DNA of 64,000 nucleotides from Bacteroidota bacterium (GTDB taxonomy: Bacteria; Bacteroidota; Bacteroidia; B-17B0; Aurantibacillaceae), in contig JAFDXR010000021.1 of the NCBI GenBank assembly GCA_018267825.1, positions 1-64,000 on the forward strand, in the 5' to 3' direction. The notes below the pieces were generated by a model that was given only the letters and a program-made list of their open reading frames with translations, made no database searches and was not told where the DNA came from. This document shows, piece after piece, positions 8,759 to 17,451 of the stretch. Every line of letters begins with the position of its first letter. The first letter of the stretch is position 1. A program made the position numbers and the translations under genes.

Positions 8759-9901
8759 TTAACTGAATAATTTTATATAAGCCTGCCTGATGTGTTCTAT
8801 GGAAAGCTTATGTGTAATATACTGATACGTATTTTCACCTACCTGCCTGTAATCACTATCTGTCATGGAAATATAGGATTCAATGGCGTGTACAAATGCA
8901 TTTTTATCGTTAAGCGGAAGATCATAGCCTGCCTGGTGTTCATGGAGTTGCCTCCATGGTGTCTGATCCGAAATGATAACCGGCCTGCCGCAGAGCATGG
9001 CTTCTACAATGCCATGGCCGAAATTTTCATTACGTGTCGGCAGAAAAAAAACGTGATGCTCTGAAATGGCTTCTGCCACCCGGGATGGAGGAATACTCCC
9101 CATGTACTTCAGGGAGATGTTTGCCGGCGCATCCTTTGCCAGTGCCTGGCATTTTTCCCAATAGGCCGCATCTTCCACAGGACCGTATACATCGAGCTCC
9201 ACCCTGCCAGCTTTGCAGGCTATTATTGCTTCAACAGCAAATAATATATTTTTGGTTTCACAAATCCGGGCGACAGTACATAATTTCAGTTCGCCGGCTT
9301 TCTTTTCAATGGTTTGGGTCCGGGCGGGTACATTGGGCAGATTGGATGCTTCGCGGACCACGGTGTCAGGCCCGATACGTCTGATGATCTCGGCTGTTTC
9401 TACGGGCGATGTTGCCTGCCACGTAATGTTTTTAAACAGGCCAATGGCGGCTGCATAAAGCAGAAAAAGTTTTTTCTTGAATGTCTTTGTCTGAAAAGCG
9501 CCATCGCTGAGCATGCCGCGTGGAGCAAGCACAAGGGGTGAATTAATTATGCCTTTGCGTTTGAGCTGTAAGGGAATAATGGTAAAGTATTTCGAAAAGA
9601 GGCTGTTCAGGTACAGGACATCATGCGGTGTTTCGCGAATGAGTTTTTCAAGCGTTGCGGCATGCATGTTTTCGCGGCTGATGTAATATACCTCCCGGTT
9701 CTGAAAGTTGGTCCAGGTATTGCTTTTCACCTCATGGTAAGGTTTTTCTGATTTAAAATCGGTGTCGGATGTAATTATTTTAAAATTAAACTCATCGGCC
9801 AGATGGTGTGTCAATGCAGCCACAGACTGAATAGGGCCTCCGGCAAGGTATCCGGGAAGAAACCAGTCGCAAAGTACGAGTATGGTTTTCTTAGTTTTCA
9901 A
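8759..9901 (-). CDS. GT4-family glycosyltransferase
   Basis: The 380-residue protein has a GT-B fold. Its N-terminal domain contains the glycine-rich LPGYLAGGP loop, and its C-terminal nucleotide-sugar domain contains the GT4 E-x7-E motif in ENFGHGIVE, followed by AMLCGRPVI. It probably transfers a sugar from a nucleotide or lipid donor during polysaccharide or O-antigen assembly at the cytoplasmic face. Its start overlaps the end of the asparagine-synthase-like gene by 11 bp, so translation is likely coupled. Donor and acceptor cannot be told from the sequence. Confidence 0.87.
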   Translation of the reverse strand: MKTKKTILVLCDWFLPGYLAGGPIQSVAALTHHLADEFNFKIITSDTDFKSEKPYHEVKSNTWTNFQNREVYYISRENMHAATLEKLIRETPHDVLYLNSLFSKYFTIIPLQLKRKGIINSPLVLAPRGMLSDGAFQTKTFKKKLFLLYAAAIGLFKNITWQATSPVETAEIIRRIGPDTVVREASNLPNVPARTQTIEKKAGELKLCTVARICETKNILFAVEAIIACKAGRVELDVYGPVEDAAYWEKCQALAKDAPANISLKYMGSIPPSRVAEAISEHHVFFLPTRNENFGHGIVEAMLCGRPVIISDQTPWRQLHEHQAGYDLPLNDKNAFVHAIESYISMTDSDYRQVGENTYQYITHKLSIEHIRQAYIKLFS

Positions 9902-11783
9902 CCTGATTCAGTTTCATCCAGTGATTCAGCACAACAATATGCCAGAGTCGCGACCACGTTATTTTAGGATCATTGGCCAGGAAACGGTTCCAGAGATCCA
10001 GCAACACGCCACGATCAACAATACCTCGTTTCGAAAATTCGACGAGGTTATTTTCACAAAAATCGCGGAGTTCATTTTTGAGCCATTCCTTCCAGGGAAG
10101 GCTGAATCCCATTTTCGGGCGGTTAATAATTTCTGGGGGAAGTAAATCAACCAGGGCATCAACCAATAATTTTTTCGGTGTATGCGGGTATTTATATTCG
10201 TCTTTTACGCCAAGTGCAAATTCAACCAGTTTATAATCCAGGAAAGGCTCCCGTACTTCCAGTGCAACAGCCATACTCATCTGATCGGTATCGCGCAGAA
10301 GCACGTTTTGCATATAAGTCTGAATTTCGTACAATGAACAGCGGCTCAGCACGTGTTCCTTATCGGTTTGTATATGTTTCAGGCGTTCGCGCAGGTATTT
10401 CGAATCGTCGGATGATTTACCCATCAGGGCCGCATAGTCTTTCGGGTTGAATAATTTCCGGTTAACCGGGTATGCATTCAACCCATCGATATGCGGTGCC
10501 GACAAGATTTCGGCTGTTTTATCACCCTGGACACTTTTCTTACGCTGGCTGATCACAGAGCCAGCCATGGAGCGCATAAACCTTGGTGCTGCGTTGAGCC
10601 ACGATTTTTTGTCGAGCTCATAAAAGCGTTTAAAAATATCGTAGCCCGCAAATAATTCATCGCCACCCAAACCCGAGAGGGCCATTGTGATTCCAGCCTG
10701 TCGTGTTGCTTTTGAAACAATATAGGTATTGGGGCCATCGCCAGTTGGATGATCAATTGCTGCCAGTGCTTCGGGTAATTGTGCCAGGAAATCTGATGGT
10801 TTCAGACGGATTTCATGATGCTTTGTATGAAAGCGTTTTGAAATAAGACTTGCATAATGGGCTTCTGAAAACTCACGTTCATCAAAGCTTACATGAAATG
10901 TTTCTACAGGCTCCGAAGAAACCTTACTCATTAACCCAACAACAGCACTACTGTCAATACCACCTGAAAGGAAGGCTCCGAAAGGCACATCGGCCACCAA
11001 TCGCCTTTCGACAGACTCGGTGAGAAGCTGATTAACGCCTTCGCAGGTTTGCTGATACGTCAGGTCTTCTTTGCTTTTTGTGTATTGATTAATATTCCAG
11101 TATTGTGTCGCACTGAGTTTAGCTCCGCTGAATTCGAGATAATAACCCGGCATCAGCATCTTGACATCTTCCAGGATCGTGTTGGGTGCATGCACCGTTT
11201 GGTACTGAATATATTCAGCCACTGATGTAGCCGATAATTTACGGCTGATGCAACCGGAATTTAGCATGGCTCTGATTTCGGAAGCAAATATAAACTGTCC
11301 GTTAATGAAGCTATAATACAGGGGTTTTACGCCCAGGCGGTCTCTTACTACAAACAAATGCTTCTCCTGTGTATCCCATATAGCAAAGGCAAACATACCA
11401 TTGAAATAGTTGAGACATTCTTTTCCCCAGCGCATATAAGCTACCAGGATAACTTCGGTATCGGTATTGGTTTTGAAAATATAAGGTACCTGTCCACTTC
11501 CAAACTGAGCGCGTTGCAGTTCGAGTTTCAGTTCCCTGAAGTTGTAAAGTTCTCCATTATATACTATAACATAGCGGTTATCCTGCGAAAAAAAAGGCTG
11601 GTTACCTGCTTCGGAAAGATCGATGATCGAGAGGCGGCGGTGACCGAGGCAAACATCATGATCCTGCCAGATTCCTTCAGCATCAGGGCCGCGGTGGCTG
11701 ATACTGTCTGTCATGGCCTTTACGGCCGATCTTCTTTTTTCCGGGTCTGAATGAATGCCTGCAATGCCTGTAATTCCGCACAT
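9891..11783 (-). CDS. asnB: Glutamine-hydrolysing asparagine synthase (AsnB-like amidotransferase)
   Basis: The 630-residue protein has an N-terminal glutaminase domain with nucleophile Cys2 (MCGITGIAG), the RGPDAEG and NGELYNF motifs, and a synthetase domain with the pyrophosphatase loop SGGIDSS (273-278). AsnB-type enzymes make asparagine from aspartate. Close relatives in glycan clusters are thought to amidate sugars or polysaccharide intermediates. Here it lies between a nucleotide-sugar epimerase-like gene (4-bp gap) and a glycosyltransferase (11-bp overlap), which favours the glycan role, though plain asparagine synthesis is not excluded. The length is that of the polysaccharide-associated subfamily. 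Confidence 0.9.
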   Translation of the reverse strand: MCGITGIAGIHSDPEKRRSAVKAMTDSISHRGPDAEGIWQDHDVCLGHRRLSIIDLSEAGNQPFFSQDNRYVIVYNGELYNFRELKLELQRAQFGSGQVPYIFKTNTDTEVILVAYMRWGKECLNYFNGMFAFAIWDTQEKHLFVVRDRLGVKPLYYSFINGQFIFASEIRAMLNSGCISRKLSATSVAEYIQYQTVHAPNTILEDVKMLMPGYYLEFSGAKLSATQYWNINQYTKSKEDLTYQQTCEGVNQLLTESVERRLVADVPFGAFLSGGIDSSAVVGLMSKVSSEPVETFHVSFDEREFSEAHYASLISKRFHTKHHEIRLKPSDFLAQLPEALAAIDHPTGDGPNTYIVSKATRQAGITMALSGLGGDELFAGYDIFKRFYELDKKSWLNAAPRFMRSMAGSVISQRKKSVQGDKTAEILSAPHIDGLNAYPVNRKLFNPKDYAALMGKSSDDSKYLRERLKHIQTDKEHVLSRCSLYEIQTYMQNVLLRDTDQMSMAVALEVREPFLDYKLVEFALGVKDEYKYPHTPKKLLVDALVDLLPPEIINRPKMGFSLPWKEWLKNELRDFCENNLVEFSKRGIVDRGVLLDLWNRFLANDPKITWSRLWHIVVLNHWMKLNQVEN

Positions 11784-11787
11784 AATT

Positions 11788-12738
11788 TTATGCTAAACCA
11801 ATGGATTGACGGAATTTTGGACTCCGGATCATGTTACTGATCCCTTCCTCGATGGTGATGAGTTCACGACCGAGAATGCTTCTCATTTTACTGTTATCGG
11901 GCTGACGGCGGGTCATATCGCCTTCTTTAAGGGGCGGCAGGTGAATGACTTTTGATTTCGATCCGGTCATCGAAATAACCATATTGGCCAGATCAATCAC
12001 TGTCATGAGTTTATCGCTGCCGATGTTAATGACATCATTTTTCAGAAGTCCATCCCGTAGAATATTCACACAGGTATCAACGGTATCATCCACATAAGTG
12101 AAAGTACGTGTTTGCTTACCGTCTCCGTAAATGGTAATATCTTCATGCTTGAGAGCCGAAGCCAGGAAACGGGATACAACAAAGTCGGTACTCTGGTTGG
12201 GTCCGTATGTATTGAAAAAACGGAAAATGGTGTATGGTAAGCCAAACTCCTGCCAATAGCTTCTGAAAAAACATTCGCCCACATTTTTGACCACGGCATA
12301 GGGCACTCGCGAATTAAGCGGTGTACGGTATTCATGCTGTGGTAATTCAACCGGTTCGCCATAAACTTCGGAAGATGAAGAAAAATAAACGTGTTTCACC
12401 GATGAGTTCTTGGAAAGGTTCAGCACATTGCGGATACCTTCAATATCATTGAGAACACTCACAGGGTTCTCCTGTGTACGGTGTACACCTACAACAGCGG
12501 CGAAATGAAATACATAGTCGAAGTTGTATGAATGCATAACCGTGGAAATGTCATGGAATGTATTGACATCGGCCTTAATGAATTTCCAGTTTTGAAACTC
12601 AGGAGAAGGGAGCTTGGACATAAAACCGGTACTGAGATCGTCGACCACAACCACAAAATTGGACGGATCGAGGATGAGTTTTTCGACCAATGCACCACCC
12701 ACATTACCTGCACCACCTGTCACTAGAATCTTGTTCAT
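11788..12738 (-). CDS. NAD-dependent sugar epimerase/dehydratase (extended SDR)
   Basis: The 316-residue protein has the nucleotide-binding glycine motif GGAGNVG (8-14), SSSSEVYGE (about 120-128) and the catalytic pair Tyr147/Lys151 in YAVVK. These are hallmarks of the extended short-chain dehydrogenases that act on nucleotide sugars, such as UDP-glucose 4-epimerase or UDP-glucuronate decarboxylase. It is the first gene of the minus-strand run ending at 6133. The substrate cannot be assigned, but the neighbours point to a cell-surface glycan. Confidence 0.87.
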   Translation of the reverse strand: MNKILVTGGAGNVGGALVEKLILDPSNFVVVVDDLSTGFMSKLPSPEFQNWKFIKADVNTFHDISTVMHSYNFDYVFHFAAVVGVHRTQENPVSVLNDIEGIRNVLNLSKNSSVKHVYFSSSSEVYGEPVELPQHEYRTPLNSRVPYAVVKNVGECFFRSYWQEFGLPYTIFRFFNTYGPNQSTDFVVSRFLASALKHEDITIYGDGKQTRTFTYVDDTVDTCVNILRDGLLKNDVINIGSDKLMTVIDLANMVISMTGSKSKVIHLPPLKEGDMTRRQPDNSKMRSILGRELITIEEGISNMIRSPKFRQSIGLA

Positions 12739-12789
12739 ACACCTTTATTCTTGTTCTAGCGAAGATAGAAAAAAAGATGCTATGATCTG

Positions 12790-12981
12790 TTAAGAAAAAC
12801 CAGCCTGCCCGGAAATTACAATCTTTCTGACACTACCGGAAATTTTCAGGAAATAGATTCCCTGAGCCCAGGCGGAAGTATTTATATAAGGTGTGCCCGT
12901 TACAGTACAATGATAAACAACATCACCAAAAGCATTGAAGACATCCGGGGCGAAAGATCCGGGCGCTGAATTCTGTAAAGG
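12790..12981 (-). pseudogene. Remnant of a T9SS cargo gene: orphan type A sorting domain
   Basis: Read on the minus strand, 12981 to 12790 encodes about 63 residues ending in a stop. They include VFNAFGDVVYH, TSAWAQGIYFLKI and RKIVIS, which match the C-terminal part of a type A T9SS sorting domain. An in-frame stop (12982-12984) lies just upstream, no start codon fits, and the expected FxLYPNP opening and any cargo domain are missing. The most likely explanation is a secreted-protein gene that was deleted except for its tail. It occupies most of the 298-bp gap between the epimerase and LytTR genes. Confidence 0.7.
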
Positions 12982-13036
12982 TTATTGGTCTGGCGGCATG
13001 AATCTCCCTGATAAGGACCCAATAGGTTAAAGAAAA

Positions 13037-13735
13037 TCAGGTGCGGGATGAGAAAGCCAGTTGGAAATCTTTCTCATAGCTAATACCAATTGGAATCTCC
13101 ACCTGATTAATAAATATACTTTTGCGATATAATTTTTCAATTTTCTGAATAGGTACGATAAAAGACCGGTGAACCCTGATAAAATCTTTTGATGGCAGAT
13201 TGGTCAGAATATTTTTCATGGTCATACGCGCTACAATGGGTTTACGACCCTGTACATGTATTTTCAGATAATCATCGAGTCCTTCGATGTAAAGTATATC
13301 TATCAATGGCAATTTAATGAGGCTATAATCGGCACGGATGTATATTTCTTTGGGTTCTGCATTTTTCTTGTTCCGCTGAAAATCATAATACTCACAGGCC
13401 TTGTTCACGGCCTGCTCAAAACGCTCAAAGGTAAAGGGCTTCAACAGGTAATCGATAGCGTTAAGAGCAAAGCCTTCAACAGCATACTCTGTATAAGCCG
13501 TGGTAAAAATAACCATGGTCTGTTTTTTCAGAGACCGGTATAAATCCAGACCGCTTAAAGACGGCATATTGATATCCAGAAACAACAGATCAACAGGCGA
13601 TTCATCCAGAAACGCCAGAGCTTCGCTTGGTCGGTTAAACGTGCGCTTCAATTCGATCTGACTTGATTTTGCACAGAAATTCTCGATCACTTTCAGTGCC
13701 GGAATTTCATCGTCGATAGCAATGGCTGTTATCAT
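13037..13735 (-). CDS. LytTR-family response regulator
   Basis: The 232-residue protein has a receiver domain (acidic Asp8-Asp9, phospho-acceptor Asp54 in FLDINMP, KPF loop near 105) followed by a LytTR DNA-binding domain (about 130-230, with DFIRVHRSFIVPI). Its start overlaps the stop of the LytS-type kinase by 4 bp (coordinates 13732-13735). The pair therefore forms a LytS/LytR-type two-component system. In Bacteroidota such pairs control varied envelope and carbohydrate genes, and no specific target is visible here. Confidence 0.94.
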   Translation of the reverse strand: MITAIAIDDEIPALKVIENFCAKSSQIELKRTFNRPSEALAFLDESPVDLLFLDINMPSLSGLDLYRSLKKQTMVIFTTAYTEYAVEGFALNAIDYLLKPFTFERFEQAVNKACEYYDFQRNKKNAEPKEIYIRADYSLIKLPLIDILYIEGLDDYLKIHVQGRKPIVARMTMKNILTNLPSKDFIRVHRSFIVPIQKIEKLYRKSIFINQVEIPIGISYEKDFQLAFSSRT

Positions 13736-14799
13736 GATAATGTTAAGTTTAATCGCATTACATAATGCGTGTTTGTATCATCAATCAATAAGGTGTGTCG
13801 CCCGGGGTATAATAAATTCAAGCGATTCCTGACATTATTGATACCGATCCCGCTTTTTTCTTCTTCGGTGATATGTACTTTTACTTTGCGGTTACCTACA
13901 AAAAGGCTCAGATTATTTTCTTTAATATTTATTTCCACAAAAATTTCTGAATCCTCTTCGGCATTCACACCATGCTTAAATGCATTCTCCACAAAGGGAA
14001 TCAGAATCAGCGGCGGGATTCTGTAACCATCCGGCGAACCAAAAATATCGAACGAAAGTTTCACACTCCCGCCAAAGCGGAACCGCTGAAGTGCAATATA
14101 ACTCTGCAGGTAGGCTATTTCTTTCTCCAGGGGTACAAAATCCTTATTGGCCTCACTGAGCACATAACGCATCATCGCCGATAATTTCACCACGGCTTCC
14201 GGCGTATTATCAGATTTTTCAATAGCCATAGAATAAATGCTATTGAGCGTATTGAAAAGAAAATGCGGATTGATCTGTGCTTTCAGGTAAGATAATTCCA
14301 CATCTACCTTCTCCTTTTCAGCAATACGCCAACGGTCGCGAATCCGCATGAGTAATGAAAAGCTAAAAACAATGACGAATTGAGGAAAATGCTGATTTAG
14401 TTCATGAAAAAAAAACTGTCTGAATGCCGACCCTCTATACGGCACAAACATCCGCTGCTGTATCATGGATGGAAGGCCGGAAACAGGAACCGGCTCATAA
14501 TCCTGATTGATGAGGAGGTAAGGTATAAATGACACCAGCATATACCCCAGTAAGGTACATGCAATGAACCACGTAAATTTCTTATTAAAATAAAAAGAAG
14601 GAACAATCACATAATAGTTAAAGTAGAAGTATGCGACCAATAAAACATATGCCAGGAAATCTCTTTGAAACGGTGGCACCTTAAACAGGTTACTGAGCGA
14701 ACCAAAATCAGGCGAAAACAGAATGGGAATTGTCAAAAAACAAATACATCCCAATACATGAAACATAATCTGGCCTGAACGCTTATTCATCGTATACAC
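13732..14799 (-). CDS. LytS-type sensor histidine kinase
   Basis: The 355-residue protein has about four membrane helices in its first 150 residues. A short coiled coil follows, then the His_kinase motif INPHFLFNTLNSIYS with phospho-acceptor His179, and an HATPase domain with LILIPFVENAFKHG and GIGINNVRNRL. It should phosphorylate the overlapping LytTR regulator. A second Met three codons in (14790) is an equally good start. No periplasmic sensor domain is present, so sensing is presumably in or near the membrane. Confidence 0.92.
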   Translation of the reverse strand: MYTMNKRSGQIMFHVLGCICFLTIPILFSPDFGSLSNLFKVPPFQRDFLAYVLLVAYFYFNYYVIVPSFYFNKKFTWFIACTLLGYMLVSFIPYLLINQDYEPVPVSGLPSMIQQRMFVPYRGSAFRQFFFHELNQHFPQFVIVFSFSLLMRIRDRWRIAEKEKVDVELSYLKAQINPHFLFNTLNSIYSMAIEKSDNTPEAVVKLSAMMRYVLSEANKDFVPLEKEIAYLQSYIALQRFRFGGSVKLSFDIFGSPDGYRIPPLILIPFVENAFKHGVNAEEDSEIFVEINIKENNLSLFVGNRKVKVHITEEEKSGIGINNVRNRLNLLYPGRHTLLIDDTNTHYVMRLNLTLS

Positions 14800-14919
14800 A
14801 AATTTACTGAAAACTCAACGCATGTTGGGCACATCCTGTGCTTTTGAGGTGAGGTCCCTGTTTTTGCCGGTATACGGGGCCCTTCGCCATAAAAAAAAGC
14901 CTGACACCGAAAAAACGAT

Positions 14920-14927
14920 TAACTTTG
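14920..14927 (+). promoter_or_regulatory. -7 box of argS
   Basis: TAACTTTG matches TAnnTTTG and ends 6 bases before the argS ATG at 14934, implying a transcript with a very short leader. No convincing -33 TTG is seen. Confidence 0.35.
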
Positions 14928-14933
14928 TCGGGT

Positions 14934-16724
14934 ATGAACGCCGAACTTATTTTATCTGAACATATTGCCGCTATTGTAAACACATTATATGGCCTGCAAA
15001 CAGAGCCACAATCTGTGGTTCTTCAAAAGACAAAAAAAGAATTTGAGGGAGATCTCACACTGGTTGTATTTCCTTATGTAAAGGCCTCAAAAGCAGGTCC
15101 GGAACAAACCGCCCAGCAGATCGGTGAGGCGCTGAAAGCCCGCTGTGCCGATGTACATGCATTTAATGTTGTAAAAGGTTTTTTAAATATTTCGTTTACG
15201 GATGCTTTCTGGCTGCAGACCCTGAAAAATATGGCCGCCACCAAACACTTTGGCACCAAAGCAGCCGGCAGCAGTGGTAAAACCATTATGCTGGAGTACT
15301 CTTCGCCCAACACCAATAAACCCCTGCACCTGGGTCACATTCGTAATAACCTGTTGGGTTACAGTGTGTCTCAGCTATTGAAAACCCAGGGGCACCATGT
15401 GATCAAAGCCAACCTGGTGAACGATCGTGGTATTCATATCTGCAAAAGCATGCTTGCCTGGAAAAAATTCGGGAATGGCGAAACCCCAAAAAGCAGCGGT
15501 ATGAAAGGCGATCACCTGGTAGGAAAATATTATGTGGAGTTTGATAAAGCCTACAAAAGAGAAATACAGGAACTGATTGCAGCCGGACAAAGCAAAGAAG
15601 AAGCAGAAAAAAATGCCCCCATGATGAAAGAAACCCAGGATATGCTCCGCCAATGGGAAGCCGGTGATACAGCGACCATTGATCTCTGGAAAACCATGAA
15701 TGGCTGGGTGTACGAGGGTTTTACCCAGACATACAACATGTTGGGTGTTGACTTTGATAAAATGTATTATGAAAGTAATACCTACCTGCTCGGGAAAGAG
15801 CTGGTGCAGGATGGTCTGGCCAAAGGTGTGTTTTATAAAAAAGAAGACGGCAGTGTGCGGATTGACCTGAGTAAAGAAGGTCTCGACGAAAAAGTTGTGC
15901 TCCGGAGCGACGGTACATCTGTGTATATTACCCAGGATCTTGGAACCGCCATTGAGCGCTTTAAGGAGTTTCCAGAGCTCAACCAGCTTATTTATACGGT
16001 GGGCAATGAGCAGGATTATCACTTTAAGGTATTGTTCAAAATACTTGAAAAACTGGGCTATGCCTGGGCTAAGGAATGTTACCACCTGTCGTATGGTATG
16101 GTTGAACTCCCCGAAGGAAAAATGAAAAGCCGTGAGGGTACGGTTGTTGATGCCGATGACCTGATTCATGTGATGATTCAAACGGCCCGGGAAACAACTG
16201 AGCAACTTGGTAAAACAGAAGGACTGGCGGAGCACGAATTACAACACCTTTATATTACAGTTGGTTTAGGTGCGCTGAAATATTTCATTCTGAAGGTGGA
16301 CCCTAAAAAGAAAATGCTTTTTGATCCGAAGGAGAGCATAGATTTTAATGGCCACACCGGTCCGTTTATACAATACACACACGCCCGGATTTGTTCCATA
16401 CTCCGGAAAGCAGAAAGTCTGTTTTCAACATTTGAAGTGAATACCAGCTTAACGTTACATGCGAGGGAACGTGAACTGATACGCTCGTTATATGAATTCC
16501 CTGCTGTATTAAGTGAAGCTGCCAACGGCTATAATCCGGGATTGGCAGCCAATTACATATATGAGCTCACCAAGCTGTTCAACCAGTTTTATCACGATTG
16601 CCCGGTTCTGAAAGAAGAAAATGAAGCCATTCGGAAATTACGCCTGAGTCTTTCGGAAACAACCGCTAATGTGATTAAAACAGGCATGAATACACTCGGC
16701 ATTGATGTGCCGGAACGGATGTAG
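14934..16724 (+). CDS. argS: Arginyl-tRNA synthetase
   Basis: The 596-residue class I synthetase charges tRNA-Arg. It has an N-terminal Arg-tRNA additional domain, the HIGH-type motif HLGH within NKPLHLGHIRNNLLG (about residues 121-135), a KMSKS-like GKMKSREG, and the C-terminal DALR anticodon-binding domain. The open frame begins at a TTG three codons upstream, but that TTG lies within the likely -7 box. ATG at 14934 is therefore the better start. It is a complete single-copy housekeeping gene. Confidence 0.96.
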   Translation: MNAELILSEHIAAIVNTLYGLQTEPQSVVLQKTKKEFEGDLTLVVFPYVKASKAGPEQTAQQIGEALKARCADVHAFNVVKGFLNISFTDAFWLQTLKNMAATKHFGTKAAGSSGKTIMLEYSSPNTNKPLHLGHIRNNLLGYSVSQLLKTQGHHVIKANLVNDRGIHICKSMLAWKKFGNGETPKSSGMKGDHLVGKYYVEFDKAYKREIQELIAAGQSKEEAEKNAPMMKETQDMLRQWEAGDTATIDLWKTMNGWVYEGFTQTYNMLGVDFDKMYYESNTYLLGKELVQDGLAKGVFYKKEDGSVRIDLSKEGLDEKVVLRSDGTSVYITQDLGTAIERFKEFPELNQLIYTVGNEQDYHFKVLFKILEKLGYAWAKECYHLSYGMVELPEGKMKSREGTVVDADDLIHVMIQTARETTEQLGKTEGLAEHELQHLYITVGLGALKYFILKVDPKKKMLFDPKESIDFNGHTGPFIQYTHARICSILRKAESLFSTFEVNTSLTLHARERELIRSLYEFPAVLSEAANGYNPGLAANYIYELTKLFNQFYHDCPVLKEENEAIRKLRLSLSETTANVIKTGMNTLGIDVPERM

Positions 16725-16820
16725 TGAACCTATGAGTTTTATTTACGTATAACCAGACAATAACCCAAAAAATCAAGTGTCCTGAGTACCGACAAGATCA
16801 TATTTGAGGAAAAACAATAC

Positions 16821-17339
16821 ATGGGACATAACCGTCTGAGCATTATCTGGCGCACCATTCTGGCCTTGTTTTGCTTTATTGGTTATTACTGGAGTGAGAA
16901 TCCAAAGCCTGTTCAGGTTTCCATTATTCACATTGGCTCCTACCCGGCTCTCAACCTCCCGAATTCGGGTACCATGTTTTTCTTTGTGGGCGTCTTCATC
17001 ATGCTGCTATCTATTGGGCTTACGTATGTGCTGCATACCCATATCAGGGTTTACAGTGATTATATCCTGATCGATGGTTTCTGGACTGCACGCCGGATCA
17101 AGATCAACCTTCACACCATTATTCACATCCGGAAGAGCAAATACAAAAAGCACATCTTTCGCCGGGCTGTTTATAATCTGCACTCCCGGGGTATTATCCG
17201 GTTTTATACCAGCGGACGTGATTTTGTGGAAATGCGTGACGATTCCGGTTTTACCTACCGGATCGGTAGTCAGCGTTCTTCGGAATTGTATTCCCTTCTC
17301 AAAAAACAAATCCACACCCTCCATTTCAACAACAACTGA
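16821..17339 (+). CDS. Membrane protein with PH-like C-terminal domain, function unknown
   Basis: The 172-residue protein has two predicted membrane helices (about 9-25 and 50-70). After these comes a beta-rich basic domain of about 95 residues (YSDYILIDGFWTARRIKI, FVEMRDDSGFTYRIGS) that resembles bacterial PH-like domains. A purine-rich gaggaaa stretch about 10 bases upstream supports the ATG at 16821. It lies between argS and the PorE-like gene on the same strand, with gaps near 100 bp each. I do not recognise a specific family or function. Confidence 0.6.
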   Translation: MGHNRLSIIWRTILALFCFIGYYWSENPKPVQVSIIHIGSYPALNLPNSGTMFFFVGVFIMLLSIGLTYVLHTHIRVYSDYILIDGFWTARRIKINLHTIIHIRKSKYKKHIFRRAVYNLHSRGIIRFYTSGRDFVEMRDDSGFTYRIGSQRSSELYSLLKKQIHTLHFNNN

Positions 17340-17418
17340 TTTTCGTCGACAGGGTTGATTTAAATCAAAATTAATGGCTTTTTTATCCGTTATTTTATGG
17401 TTTTTATCTAAAAAATGA

Positions 17419-17426
17419 TATTTTTG
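17419..17426 (+). promoter_or_regulatory. -7 box upstream of the PorE-like gene
   Basis: TATTTTTG fits TAnnTTTG and lies 26 bases before the ATG at 17452. A matching -33 TTG is not seen at the right spacing. Confidence 0.3.
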
Positions 17427-17451
17427 CCTCTCTTGTAAAACGACCAAGATT

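Noticed and set aside
9034-9541. Plus-strand open frames across the glycosyltransferase
   Set aside because: They overlap each other in different frames, lack domains, and are antisense to a clear GT4 gene.
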